Below, in pieces: positions 54,704 to 62,731 of a stretch of DNA of 64,000 nucleotides (position 1 is its first letter; each line of letters begins with the position of its first letter). The DNA is from Bradyrhizobium roseum (lineage in GTDB: Bacteria > Pseudomonadota > Alphaproteobacteria > Rhizobiales > Xanthobacteraceae). Location: assembly GCF_030413175.1 (NCBI RefSeq), contig NZ_CP129212.1, positions 2,418,001 through 2,482,000 on the forward strand. Direction: 5' to 3'. The position numbers and the translations under genes are program-made. The notes beneath the pieces were generated by a model, which saw nothing but the letters and a program-made list of their open reading frames with translations, made no database searches and was not told the DNA's origin.

Positions 54704-54728
54704 CATGGCCGGGACAAGCCCGGCCATG
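54704..54728. repeat. Perfect hairpin CATGGCCGGG-ACAAG-CCCGGCCATG between convergent genes
   Basis: A 10-base-pair stem with a 5-base loop lies between the DUF6285-like gene (plus) and a crotonase (minus). Related hairpins occur at 60836-60858 and in 62553-62643. It belongs to a dispersed palindromic family and could act as a bidirectional terminator, although no clear T-run follows. Confidence 0.8.
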
Positions 54729-54742
54729 GCGAAAAAGGGTCG

Positions 54743-55522
54743 TTACTTCCCCAGCCATTTCGGCGCACGCTTCTCCGAAAACGCCTTCGGCCCCTCGATG
54801 TAGTCCTGCGAGGCCGCCATGGCTTTCACCGCCGGGTACTCGCGCTGTTCCGCGATCGCCTGTTCCAGCGAGACCTCGAGCCCCCGCTGGATCGCCTGCT
54901 TGGAGGCGCGGATCGACATCGGCGAGTTCTTGGCAATCGTCTCCGCCCAGCGTTCCGCCGCGGCCAGCGCTTCGCCGGCGGGAACCACCTCATTCACGAA
55001 ACCGAGTTCGAGGCCTTCCTTGGCCGAGACGTGGCGGGCGGTGAGGATCATACCCATGGCGCGCTTCAGGCCAATCTGTCGCGGCAGGCGGTGCACGCCG
55101 CCGGCGAGCGCCGCGAGGCCGACGCGGGGTTCGGGCAGGGCGAAGGTGGCGTTTTCCGAGGCGATGATGAGATCGCAGGCCAGCGCGATTTCGAAGCCGC
55201 CGCCCATCGCGACGCCGTTGACGGCGGCGATGATCGGCTTGTCGCAGTCGAACCGCGAGGTGAGGCCGGCAAAGCCGCCCTTGTCCCAGCCGCGTTTTCC
55301 CCCGGCCGCCTGCCATTTCAGGTCATTGCCGGCGCAGAACGCCTTGTCGCCGGCGCCAGTGACGATCGCCACCCACTGTTCGGGATCGGCGGAGAAATCG
55401 TCGAATACCTTGTTGAGTTCGAAATGCGCGTCGATATGCAGCGCGTTGTAGACTTCGGGCCGCGACAGCGTGACGATCGTGATCGGTCCCTTGCGCGTCA
55501 CCTTTGAGAATTTCAGGTCCAT
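54743..55522 (-). CDS. Enoyl-CoA hydratase (two-glutamate crotonase)
   Basis: A 259-residue crotonase with both hydratase glutamates: one in GGGFEIALACDL and one in FALPEPRVGLAALAGG. It is therefore the best candidate for a true enoyl-CoA hydratase in this region. The start at 55522 follows GGGAGCAAAC; a longer frame upstream is non-conserved. It is divergent from the acyl-CoA dehydrogenase gene at 55745, so the pair may be co-regulated. Confidence 0.93.
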   Translation of the reverse strand: MDLKFSKVTRKGPITIVTLSRPEVYNALHIDAHFELNKVFDDFSADPEQWVAIVTGAGDKAFCAGNDLKWQAAGGKRGWDKGGFAGLTSRFDCDKPIIAAVNGVAMGGGFEIALACDLIIASENATFALPEPRVGLAALAGGVHRLPRQIGLKRAMGMILTARHVSAKEGLELGFVNEVVPAGEALAAAERWAETIAKNSPMSIRASKQAIQRGLEVSLEQAIAEQREYPAVKAMAASQDYIEGPKAFSEKRAPKWLGK

Positions 55523-55642
55523 GTTTGCTCCCGTCTGGATTTTCTGCGGCGGAGAATATGATCGCGATACTACCGCGCGCCCGCTGTCCCATGCCATCCA
55601 ATTACGCAAGGCGCCCGCGCGTGCCAAGGCCGATTCCGTTGC

Positions 55643-55672
55643 TTGACTTGGACGTGGTCTTGCAACCTAAAT
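55643..55672 (+). promoter_or_regulatory. Sigma-70-type promoter of the acyl-CoA dehydrogenase gene
   Basis: TTGACT (55643-55648) and CTAAAT (55667-55672) are separated by 18 bases. The start codon used downstream is about 73 bases away. An upstream ATG-type frame beginning at 55643 would lie on the -35 box, which supports the later TTG start. Confidence 0.5.
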
Positions 55673-55744
55673 CGATCCGAGCATCAGCGCCTTGTAGCGC
55701 CTAAACGCAAATCAAAACAGACGACAATTCCGGGAGAAACCACC

Positions 55745-57019
55745 TTGGATTTCAACCTGCCGGCCGACCTCACGGCCTATCTCGACGAACTCGACGGCTT
55801 CATCGCGCGCGAGATCAAGCCACTGGAAGAAGCCGACGACAACATCCGCTTCTTCGACCATCGCCGCGAATGGGCACGCACCGATTTCGAGAACGGCGGC
55901 CTGCCGCGGCATGAGTGGGAAGCGCTGCTGCGCAAGGCCAAGAACCTTGCGGACGACGCCGGCCATCTGCGCTTTGCGATTCCGAAGCGGTACGGCGGCA
56001 AGGACGGCTCCAATCTCTGGATGGCGGTGATCCGCGAGCACTTTGCATCCAAGGGCCTCGGCCTGCACAACGACCTCCAGAACGAGCATTCGATCGTCGG
56101 CAATCTGCCGATCGTGACCATGCTCGACCGCTACGGCACCGACGAGCAGAAGGCGATGATCGACGGTTCGATCCGCGGAAAATACCGCATCACGTTCGGC
56201 CTGACCGAGCCTAACCACGGCTCCGATGCGACCCATATGGAGACGCGGGCGGTTGAGGCGGCTCGGGACAACGTCAAGGGCTGGATCATCAACGGCGAGA
56301 AGATGTGGACGACCGGCATGCACGTCGCGACCCATTGCGCGCTGTTTGCCCGCACGTCGGGCAATGACGGCGACGCCCGCGGCATCACCTGCTTCCTGGT
56401 GCCGGCCAAGAGTCTTGGCGTGAAGGTCGAGGAATACATGTGGACCTTCAACATGCCGACGGACCATCCGCGCGTCAGTTTTACCGATGTGTTCGTGCCC
56501 GAGGACGCGCTCTTCGGCGAGGTCGGCCGCGGCCTGTCGCTGGCACAATGCTTCGTGCACGAGAACCGCATCCGCCAGGCGGCGAGTTCCCTGGGGGCGG
56601 CGGTCTATTGCATCAACGAAAGCGTCAAATACGCGCGCGAGCGAAAGCCGTTCGGCAAGGCGCTGGCCGAGAACCAGGCCATCCAGTGGCCGCTGGTGGA
56701 GCTTGCGACACAGGCCGAGATGCTCCGGCTGTTGATCCGCAAGACCGCGTGGGAGATGGACCAGCTGACGCAGGCGCAGGTCGAGCACACGCTCTCCGAC
56801 CGGGTGTCGATGTGCAACTTCTGGGCAAACCGCCTGTGCTGCGAAGCCGCCGACCGCGCCATGCAGGTGCATGGCGGCATGGGCTATTCACGCCACAAGC
56901 CGTTCGAACACATCTACCGTCACCACCGCCGCTACCGCATTACGGAGGGCAGCGAGGAAATCCAGAAGCGCAAGGTCGCGGGATTCCTGTTCGGGTACAT
57001 GGGGGCGGGGAAGCATTAG
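55745..57019 (+). CDS. Acyl-CoA dehydrogenase
   Basis: A 424-residue flavoprotein. FAD and substrate segments ITFGLTEPNHGSDATHMETR and WIINGEKMWTTGMHVATHCA are typical, and the catalytic Glu is E401 in YRITEGSEEIQKR. The C-terminal QVHGGMGYSRHKPFEHIYRHHRRYR is of the usual kind for this subgroup. The TTG start is supported by GGGAG 8 bases upstream and by the promoter at 55643-55672; a longer frame adds an unrelated basic tail. Unlike the ACAD10/11-like enzyme it keeps a canonical Glu, so it should perform ordinary alpha,beta-dehydrogenation. Confidence 0.93.
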   Translation: MDFNLPADLTAYLDELDGFIAREIKPLEEADDNIRFFDHRREWARTDFENGGLPRHEWEALLRKAKNLADDAGHLRFAIPKRYGGKDGSNLWMAVIREHFASKGLGLHNDLQNEHSIVGNLPIVTMLDRYGTDEQKAMIDGSIRGKYRITFGLTEPNHGSDATHMETRAVEAARDNVKGWIINGEKMWTTGMHVATHCALFARTSGNDGDARGITCFLVPAKSLGVKVEEYMWTFNMPTDHPRVSFTDVFVPEDALFGEVGRGLSLAQCFVHENRIRQAASSLGAAVYCINESVKYARERKPFGKALAENQAIQWPLVELATQAEMLRLLIRKTAWEMDQLTQAQVEHTLSDRVSMCNFWANRLCCEAADRAMQVHGGMGYSRHKPFEHIYRHHRRYRITEGSEEIQKRKVAGFLFGYMGAGKH

Positions 57020-57046
57020 GGAGAGACGCGCGCAGCCCTCTCACCA

Positions 57047-57173
57047 CGTCGTCCCTGCGAACGCAGGGACCCATAACAACAGGACGCGGGTTGAGGCACC
57101 AGACGAAGATAACTAATACTTCCCGTATCACTAACGGCACGGCGTATGGGTCCCTGCGTTCGCAGGGACGACG
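57047..57173. repeat. Perfect 29-bp inverted repeat pair, each arm itself palindromic
   Basis: The left arm 57047-57075 and right arm 57145-57173 are exact reverse complements, separated by 69 bases. Each arm contains GTCCCTGCGAACGCAGGGAC or its complement, itself a stem of nine with a two-base loop. It lies between the convergent acyl-CoA dehydrogenase and acyl-CoA ligase genes. A degenerate copy of the same element lies at 58883-59004, on the other side of the ligase. Confidence 0.9.
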
Positions 57174-57212
57174 GTGGGGGTGAAAGGTCGCTCCCAAACC
57201 TTACGAACGAGT

Positions 57213-58793
57213 TCAATTCACCTGGCGATCTTTCCCCGCCCAATAGGGCTCGCGCAGATTCCGTCGCAGAATCTTCCCCGACGGGTTGCGCGGCAAGGCC
57301 TCCAGAAAGTCGACCGATTTCGGTGTCTTGAATCCGGCGATGCGCTCACGCGTAAAATTGATGATGTCGGTGGCAGTCGCGTGCTTGCCGGGCTTCATCA
57401 CGACGATCGCCTTCACCGCTTCGCCCCATTTGTCGTCGGGGATGCCGATCACGGCGGCTTCGGCCACATCCGGGTGATCGCACAGTGCGCTCTCGACTTC
57501 GGCCGGATAGATGTTCTCGCCGCCGGAGATGATCATGTCCTTGATGCGGTCGTGGATGTAGAGGTAGCCGTCCTCGTCCATGTAGCCGGCATCGCCGGTG
57601 CGCAGCCAGCCGTCGGCGCCGAGCGTTTTGGCGGTGGCTTCGGGCAAGTTCCAGTAGCCAGCCATGTTGGAGCCGGAGCGGGTCGCGATCTCGCCGACCT
57701 CGCGCGGCGGCAAAGGTTCGCCGTCAGGATCGAGAATCGCAAGCTCGATGCCCGGCAGCGCCTTGCCGGCGGAGCGCATGCGCTCGAGCCCCTCAACGTG
57801 GTCCTCGGGCGGCAAAGCGACGATGGTGCCTGTCGTTTCGGTCATGCCGTACATCTGCACGAAGCCGCACTTGAACACCTCGATGCATTCCTTCAGCAGG
57901 GCTGCGGGGATCGGCGAGGCGCCGTAGAGCATGTATTTCAGTCGAGAAAAATCCACCTGCCGCGCCCGGGGCTGACGCACCACGAACTGCATCGCGGCGG
58001 GCACCATAAAAAGCTTGGTGATGCCGGACTGCTCAAAGAAATCCAAAACCTTGGTCGGGTCGAACTCGCGCGCAATCACGCCTTTGGCGCCGTGGTAGAG
58101 CCCCATCACGCCCCAGCCGGAGCCGCCGATGTGGAAGATCGGCATCGCCACCAGCGAGACGTCATCGGTCGACCATCTGTTCCAGTCGGGCTTCTCGGCC
58201 TCGCTGCCGGTCTGCACCAGATTGAGGAAGTTGGCGTGCGACAGCATCGCGCCCTTGGGCTTGCCTGTCGTGCCCGAGGTATAGAGCTGGATCGCGATGT
58301 CCCTTGGGCTGATCGGCACCTTCGGATCGTCGCTGCTCGCAGCATCCCGCCACGCCGTAAAGTCCTGCCATTCCGGCGCGCCGCCCTCGGTGGTGATGAC
58401 GTGGCGCACGTCAGGCAATTGCGGCTTGATGCTGCGGACCTGGGTGATGAATTCGGGACCTACGAACAGCACCGGCGCCTTGCAGTCGCCGACGATGAAG
58501 GCGACCTCCGGCCCGGCAAGACGCCAGTTCACCGGCGCTATCACCACATTGGCCTTCATCGCACCCATCAACAGTTCGAAATAGATGTCGCTGTTCTTGC
58601 CGAGATAGGCGATGCGCTCGCCGGGCTTGACGTCGAGCGCTACAAGCGCGTTCGCAACGCGGTTGGTCTTGACGTCGAACTCGGCAAAGCTGGTCTGGCG
58701 CCCCTCGAATTCATAGGCCAGCGCATTGCCACGTGTCTTGGCGCGCTCGCGCACCATGTCGGCGAGGTTTGCCGGTTGTTGCGAAGTGGACAT
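57213..58793 (-). CDS. Long-chain-type acyl-CoA synthetase (AMP-forming ligase)
   Basis: A 526-residue ANL-superfamily ligase that activates a carboxylic acid to its CoA thioester. The P-loop-like YTSGTTGKPKGAMLSHANF lies near residue 170, the GMTETTG segment (YGMTETTGTIVALP) is present, and the C-terminal hinge and lysine region is IYPAEVESALCDHPDV ... NPSGKILRRNLREPYW. The start at 58793 follows GGGAGAG; an upstream extension is repeat-derived. It is bracketed by two copies of a palindromic repeat and belongs to the surrounding acyl-CoA set. Confidence 0.94.
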   Translation of the reverse strand: MSTSQQPANLADMVRERAKTRGNALAYEFEGRQTSFAEFDVKTNRVANALVALDVKPGERIAYLGKNSDIYFELLMGAMKANVVIAPVNWRLAGPEVAFIVGDCKAPVLFVGPEFITQVRSIKPQLPDVRHVITTEGGAPEWQDFTAWRDAASSDDPKVPISPRDIAIQLYTSGTTGKPKGAMLSHANFLNLVQTGSEAEKPDWNRWSTDDVSLVAMPIFHIGGSGWGVMGLYHGAKGVIAREFDPTKVLDFFEQSGITKLFMVPAAMQFVVRQPRARQVDFSRLKYMLYGASPIPAALLKECIEVFKCGFVQMYGMTETTGTIVALPPEDHVEGLERMRSAGKALPGIELAILDPDGEPLPPREVGEIATRSGSNMAGYWNLPEATAKTLGADGWLRTGDAGYMDEDGYLYIHDRIKDMIISGGENIYPAEVESALCDHPDVAEAAVIGIPDDKWGEAVKAIVVMKPGKHATATDIINFTRERIAGFKTPKSVDFLEALPRNPSGKILRRNLREPYWAGKDRQVN

Positions 58794-58882
58794 GTCTCTC
58801 CCGCAGTGTCTTGTTTTGGTTGCGCGGAGTTTGGGGTCATCCGGCAACAAAGACAATACAGGATAGTGATTGCAACGTTTCA

Positions 58883-59004
58883 CTGTCGTCCCTGCGAACG
58901 CAAGGACCCATACGCCGCAGCCCATCGGTGACACGATGGCGCTAAGGACCTTCCGACCCATTTCTGCCGGTGGCTATGGGTTCCTGCTTTCGCAGGAACG
59001 ACAG
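58883..59004. repeat. Imperfect copy of the 57047-57173 inverted repeat
   Basis: The left arm 58883-58912 (CTGTCGTCCCTGCGAACGCA...) and right arm 58975-59004 (TATGGGTTCCTGCTTTCGCA...) match the two arms of the element on the other side of the ligase, with a few substitutions. An extra fragment (TCGCAGGGACGACA) follows at about 59015-59028. Confidence 0.8.
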
Positions 59005-59037
59005 CGGAGATTTTCGCAGGGACGACAACCCAGACAG

Positions 59038-59910
59038 CTATCCCCGTGCCGCGCGGTCCTTCTCGTTCTGCGCCTTGATGGAGTCGCGCGCCTGGTTCCA
59101 GTCGGCGTCGCTCCAGTCGCGCAGCTGATAGAAATTGCCGCCCATCGCCAGCGCCTGCGCGCCGTCCATGGCGATGGTTTCGCCGTTGATCCAGTCGCAG
59201 CCGCCGGAAATCAAAAACACCGCGAGGTTCTGCAGCTCCTCCATGGTGCCGACCCGGCCCATCGGGTTCATCGCCTTGGTTCGCGCGCCGGCTTCGTCAC
59301 CGGGCTTGATCCGCTTGCTCATGCCTTCGGTCGGGATTTCGCCGGGCGCAATGGTGTTGAGACGGATGCCGTGTTTGCCCCACTCGACCGCGAGCGACAT
59401 GGTCATGGCGTGGATTGCCGATTTGCTCATCGCCGACGGCACCACATAGGGCGATCCGTTACGCACCCAGGTCACGGTGATCGACACCACGTTGCCGGGC
59501 AGCTTGGCGGCGATCCAGCGCCGGCCCACCGCATGCGTGACGTAGAACGTGCCGTGCATCACGATGTTGGCGACGGCATCGAAGCCGCGCGGCGAAAGCT
59601 CTTCCGAACGCGAGATGAAATTGCCGGCGGCGTTGTTGATGAGGTCTGTGAGGGGGCCGGAGGTCCAGATCGCCTCGATCATCTCGTCGACCGCCATCGC
59701 GTTGCGGATGTCGACGCCATGGCTGACCACGCGTCCGCCATACTCGCCCATCAGTTCGGTCGCGGTCTCGTCGCAGACGATCTTGCGGCGGCCGCAGATA
59801 TGAACCTCGGCGCCCAGTTGCAGAAACCGCGCCGCCATGGACTTCCCGAGGCCGGTGCCGCCACCGGTTACGAGGATGCGCCGCCCGGCGAGAAGCTGAT
59901 CGTTGAACAT
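59038..59910 (-). CDS. SDR-family oxidoreductase, 2,4-dienoyl-CoA reductase-like
   Basis: A 290-residue SDR resembling mitochondrial-type 2,4-dienoyl-CoA reductase. It has VTGGGTGLGKSMAARF, INNAAGNFISRSEELSP near residue 103, VVPSAMSKSAIHAMTMSLAV with the active-site Lys, and a WINGETIAMDGAQAL C-terminus. The Tyr of the reductase (in the TTIY segment of the animal enzyme) aligns with Trp (SITVTW) here, while another Tyr lies closer to the Lys, so the active site is not standard. Start 59910 follows GGTGGAAACG. It is divergent from a crotonase. Confidence 0.88.
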   Translation of the reverse strand: MFNDQLLAGRRILVTGGGTGLGKSMAARFLQLGAEVHICGRRKIVCDETATELMGEYGGRVVSHGVDIRNAMAVDEMIEAIWTSGPLTDLINNAAGNFISRSEELSPRGFDAVANIVMHGTFYVTHAVGRRWIAAKLPGNVVSITVTWVRNGSPYVVPSAMSKSAIHAMTMSLAVEWGKHGIRLNTIAPGEIPTEGMSKRIKPGDEAGARTKAMNPMGRVGTMEELQNLAVFLISGGCDWINGETIAMDGAQALAMGGNFYQLRDWSDADWNQARDSIKAQNEKDRAARG

Positions 59911-60010
59911 CGTTTCCACCCCGGCAAATGTCTGTTAATTGGTCGATTGACTAAAACCGGACTAGGCCGTTCTGTAAAGCGTCAAGAGATGAAAGGGTGG
60001 AGGAATTCTC

Positions 60011-60823
60011 ATGGAGCAACGCGTTTCGATCTCGATTTCGGACGGCATCGCCGATGTCCGGCTGGTGCGGGCCGACAAGATGAACGCGCTCGATGCGGCG
60101 ATGTTTGAGGCGCTGGTGGCCGCGACCGAGCGGCTCGCCAATGAAAAAGGCGTCCGGGTCGTGGTTTTGTCCGGGGAGGGACGGGCATTCTGCGCTGGAC
60201 TCGACATGGGGCGCTTCGCCGCCATGAAGGAGAACGGCGGTAATGGGGTCGCCGGCGGCGAGAAGCGCGACCTCACTGCACGCACGCATGGGTTGGCGAA
60301 CTTCCCGCAACAGGCGGTGTGGGGCTGGCGGCAACTTCCGGTGCCGGTGATCGCCGCGATCCAGGGCGTCGCGTTCGGGGGCGGGTTCCAACTCGCGCTT
60401 GGCGCCGACATGCGCTTTCTGACGCCTGACGCGCGGATGTCGATCATGGAAATCAAATGGGGGCTGGTGCCCGACATGGCGGGCACGCCGATCCTCGCGA
60501 GTCTCGTGCGCGACGATATTTTGCGCGAGCTGACCTATACCGGGCGCATCTTCTCCGCCCAGGAAGCCATGAGCTACGGTCTTGCGACGCGGATCTGCGA
60601 CGATCCGCGCGCTGCGGCCTTCGAGGTCGCGCGCGAAATCGCCGGCAAGAGCCCGGATGCGATCCGCGCCGCCAAGCGAATGCTGAACCAGCTGTCCGTC
60701 GACCCGGCCCCCGCTCTGCTGGCTGAATCCGTCGAGCAACAGAAATTGCTCGGCAGTCCCAACCAGACCGAGGCCGTGCGCGCCAACATGGAAAAACGCG
60801 CGCCGCGGTTTGCGGAGGCTTAA
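60011..60823 (+). CDS. Enoyl-CoA hydratase/isomerase family protein
   Basis: A 270-residue crotonase with oxyanion segment GVAFGGGFQLALGADMRFLT and SIMEIKWGLVPDMAGTP. The second hydratase Glu (in MEIKWG) is present, while the first is Gln. GGGTGGAGGAATTCTC precedes the ATG, a strong ribosome-binding site. It is divergent from the dienoyl-CoA-reductase-like gene and lies 164 bases before an acyl-CoA ligase with a hairpin repeat in between. Confidence 0.92.
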   Translation: MEQRVSISISDGIADVRLVRADKMNALDAAMFEALVAATERLANEKGVRVVVLSGEGRAFCAGLDMGRFAAMKENGGNGVAGGEKRDLTARTHGLANFPQQAVWGWRQLPVPVIAAIQGVAFGGGFQLALGADMRFLTPDARMSIMEIKWGLVPDMAGTPILASLVRDDILRELTYTGRIFSAQEAMSYGLATRICDDPRAAAFEVAREIAGKSPDAIRAAKRMLNQLSVDPAPALLAESVEQQKLLGSPNQTEAVRANMEKRAPRFAEA

Positions 60824-60835
60824 CCACATTCCATC

Positions 60836-60858
60836 ATGGCCGGGCTTGCCCCGGCCAT
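60836..60858. repeat. Hairpin ATGGCCGGG-CTTGC-CCCGGCCAT
   Basis: A perfect 9-base stem of the same family as 54704-54728, just after the crotonase stop. ACGTCTT and AAGACGT further downstream (about 60861 and 60887) could extend pairing outward, as in the larger element at 62553. Confidence 0.75.
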
Positions 60859-60987
60859 CGACGTCTTCTTGTCCTGCAACGGAAGTAAGACGTGGACCAT
60901 CAGAATATCTGGCACGAAGACGCGTGTTGCGCTTCGGCCCTATGATCACGACCGCAAGAACGTCTCTCAGTGAAGAAGAACAAGGCA

Positions 60988-62535
60988 ATGACCGAAAACT
61001 CCTCCCTTTTCCTAGGCATCATCAGTGGCCCGCGCCGGCGCGGCCACGATGAAGTCGCCGATCGCTCTGAACGTATCGCCAGCGGTCTGCAGAAACTCGG
61101 CGTGAAACAGGGCGACAGCGTCGCGATGCTGATGCGCAACGACATCGCGTTCATCGAGGCGGCCTATGCCGCGATGCGGCTTGGCGCCTATGGCGTGCCT
61201 GTGAACTGGCACTTCAAGCCGGAAGAGATCAATTATGTGCTGAAGGATTCAGGCACCTCGGTGCTGATGGCGCATGCCGACATGCTGCATCAGCTGCGCG
61301 AGGCGATTCCGCAAGGCGTCACCGCGCTCAGCGTGCCGACGCCGCCGGAAATCCTGGCCAATTACAAGATAAATCCCGATCATCTCGCGACGCCGGATTT
61401 CGCCATCGATTTCGAATCCTGGCTGCAGCAGCACCCGCGCTATGACGGGCCGGCGGTGCCACAGCCGCAGAACATGATCTACACCTCGGGCACCACGGGC
61501 CATCCCAAGGGCGTGCGCCGCTTTGCCCCGACGCCGGAGCAGACCGCGAACGGCGAGCGCATGCGCGCGATGATCTACGGCCTCAAACCGGGCGCCCGCG
61601 CACTGCTGCCGGGGCCGCTCTATCATTCCGCGCCGAACGCGTTCGGGCTGCGCGCAGGCCGTCTCGGCGGCGCGCTGGCGATCATGCCGCGTTTCGAGGC
61701 GGAAGAATTCCTGCGGGTGGTCGAGAGCGAGAAGATCGATACCATCTTCATGGTGCCGACCATGTTCATTCGGCTGATGAAGCTGCCGGAGGAGATCCGC
61801 AGGAAATACGACATGTCGTCGTTGCGCCACATCATCCATGCCGCCGCGCCGTGTCCCGCCGACGTCAAGCGCGCGATGATCGAATGGTGGGGGCCGATCA
61901 TTTACGAATTCTACGGTTCAACTGAATCCGGCGCGGTCACCTTTGCCACTTCCGAGGACGCGCTGAAGAAGCCCGGTACCGTCGGCAAGATTTCGCCGGG
62001 CACGGAGCTGCGCTTCATCGGCGACGATGGACGGGAGCTGCCGCAGGGCGAGATCGGCGAAATCTATTCGCGCATATCGGGCAGTCCCGATTTCACCTAT
62101 CAGAACAAGCCGGAAAAGCGCACCGAGATCGATCGCGACGGCTTCATCACCTCGGGCGACGTCGGCTATATCGACGCCGACGGCTATGTCTTCATTTGCG
62201 ACCGCAAGCGCGACATGGTGATTTCGGGCGGCGTCAACATCTATCCGGCCGAGATCGAAGCCGCGTTGCATGCGCTGCCGGGCGTGCATGATTGCGCGGT
62301 GTTCGGCATTCCCGATGCGGAGTTCGGCGAAGCGCTGATGGCGGTGGTGGAGCCGCAACCCGGCATCACGCTGGACCTCGCTTCGATCCGCGGCCAGCTC
62401 AAGGTCTCGCTGGCCGATTACAAGGTGCCCAAGCACATCGAAATCCAGACCAACCTGCCGCGCGAGGATTCCGGTAAAATCTTCAAGCGCCGCCTGCGCG
62501 ATCCCTATTGGGAGAAGGCGGGGCGGAAAATTTAG
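60988..62535 (+). CDS. Acyl-CoA synthetase (AMP-forming ligase)
   Basis: A 515-residue ANL ligase. The core motif IYTSGTTGHPKGVRRF lies near residue 165, FYGSTESGAVTF is the adenylate-binding segment, and the hinge region DRKRDMVISGGVNIYPAEIE and terminal lysine region REDSGKIFKRRLRDPYW are intact. ATG at 60988 is preferred to GTG at 60970, though neither has a strong ribosome-binding site. The N-terminal ~20 residues look shorter than in most relatives. With the crotonase upstream it likely forms an activation-hydration pair. Confidence 0.92.
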   Translation: MTENSSLFLGIISGPRRRGHDEVADRSERIASGLQKLGVKQGDSVAMLMRNDIAFIEAAYAAMRLGAYGVPVNWHFKPEEINYVLKDSGTSVLMAHADMLHQLREAIPQGVTALSVPTPPEILANYKINPDHLATPDFAIDFESWLQQHPRYDGPAVPQPQNMIYTSGTTGHPKGVRRFAPTPEQTANGERMRAMIYGLKPGARALLPGPLYHSAPNAFGLRAGRLGGALAIMPRFEAEEFLRVVESEKIDTIFMVPTMFIRLMKLPEEIRRKYDMSSLRHIIHAAAPCPADVKRAMIEWWGPIIYEFYGSTESGAVTFATSEDALKKPGTVGKISPGTELRFIGDDGRELPQGEIGEIYSRISGSPDFTYQNKPEKRTEIDRDGFITSGDVGYIDADGYVFICDRKRDMVISGGVNIYPAEIEAALHALPGVHDCAVFGIPDAEFGEALMAVVEPQPGITLDLASIRGQLKVSLADYKVPKHIEIQTNLPREDSGKIFKRRLRDPYWEKAGRKI

Positions 62536-62552
62536 GGCGAACAGAACATCAG

Positions 62553-62643
62553 CGTCGTCATGCCCGGGCTTGTCCCGGGCATCCACGTCTTTTGGCACCG
62601 AGCAGGAAGACGTGGATGGCCGGGTCAAGCCCGGCCACGACGG
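62553..62643. repeat. Composite palindromic element before ppc
   Basis: Two hairpins, GCCCGGG-CTTGT-CCCGGGC (about 62562-62580) and GGCCGGG-TCAAG-CCCGGCC, are joined by arms GACGTGGAT/ATCCACGTC that pair with each other. The whole can fold as a cruciform of about 90 bases. It lies between the acyl-CoA ligase stop and the phosphoenolpyruvate carboxylase promoter region and belongs to the dispersed family seen at 54704 and 60836. Confidence 0.8.
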
Positions 62644-62731
62644 GGTGAATACAAGCCTCCATCTTTATCTTGCACCGCGACAAAAAACTTGCACACTCGG
62701 AATGGCTGGGCAGTTTCTGAGGTAGCGAGCC

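Noticed and set aside
55643..55744. A longer N-terminus for the acyl-CoA dehydrogenase starting at 55643
   Set aside because: The extra residues are basic and unrelated to the family, and they coincide with a good -35/-10 promoter; the TTG at 55745 has a proper ribosome-binding site.
57174..58931. A 585-codon plus-strand frame opposite the acyl-CoA ligase
   Set aside because: Antisense shadow; the ends even run into palindromic repeats.
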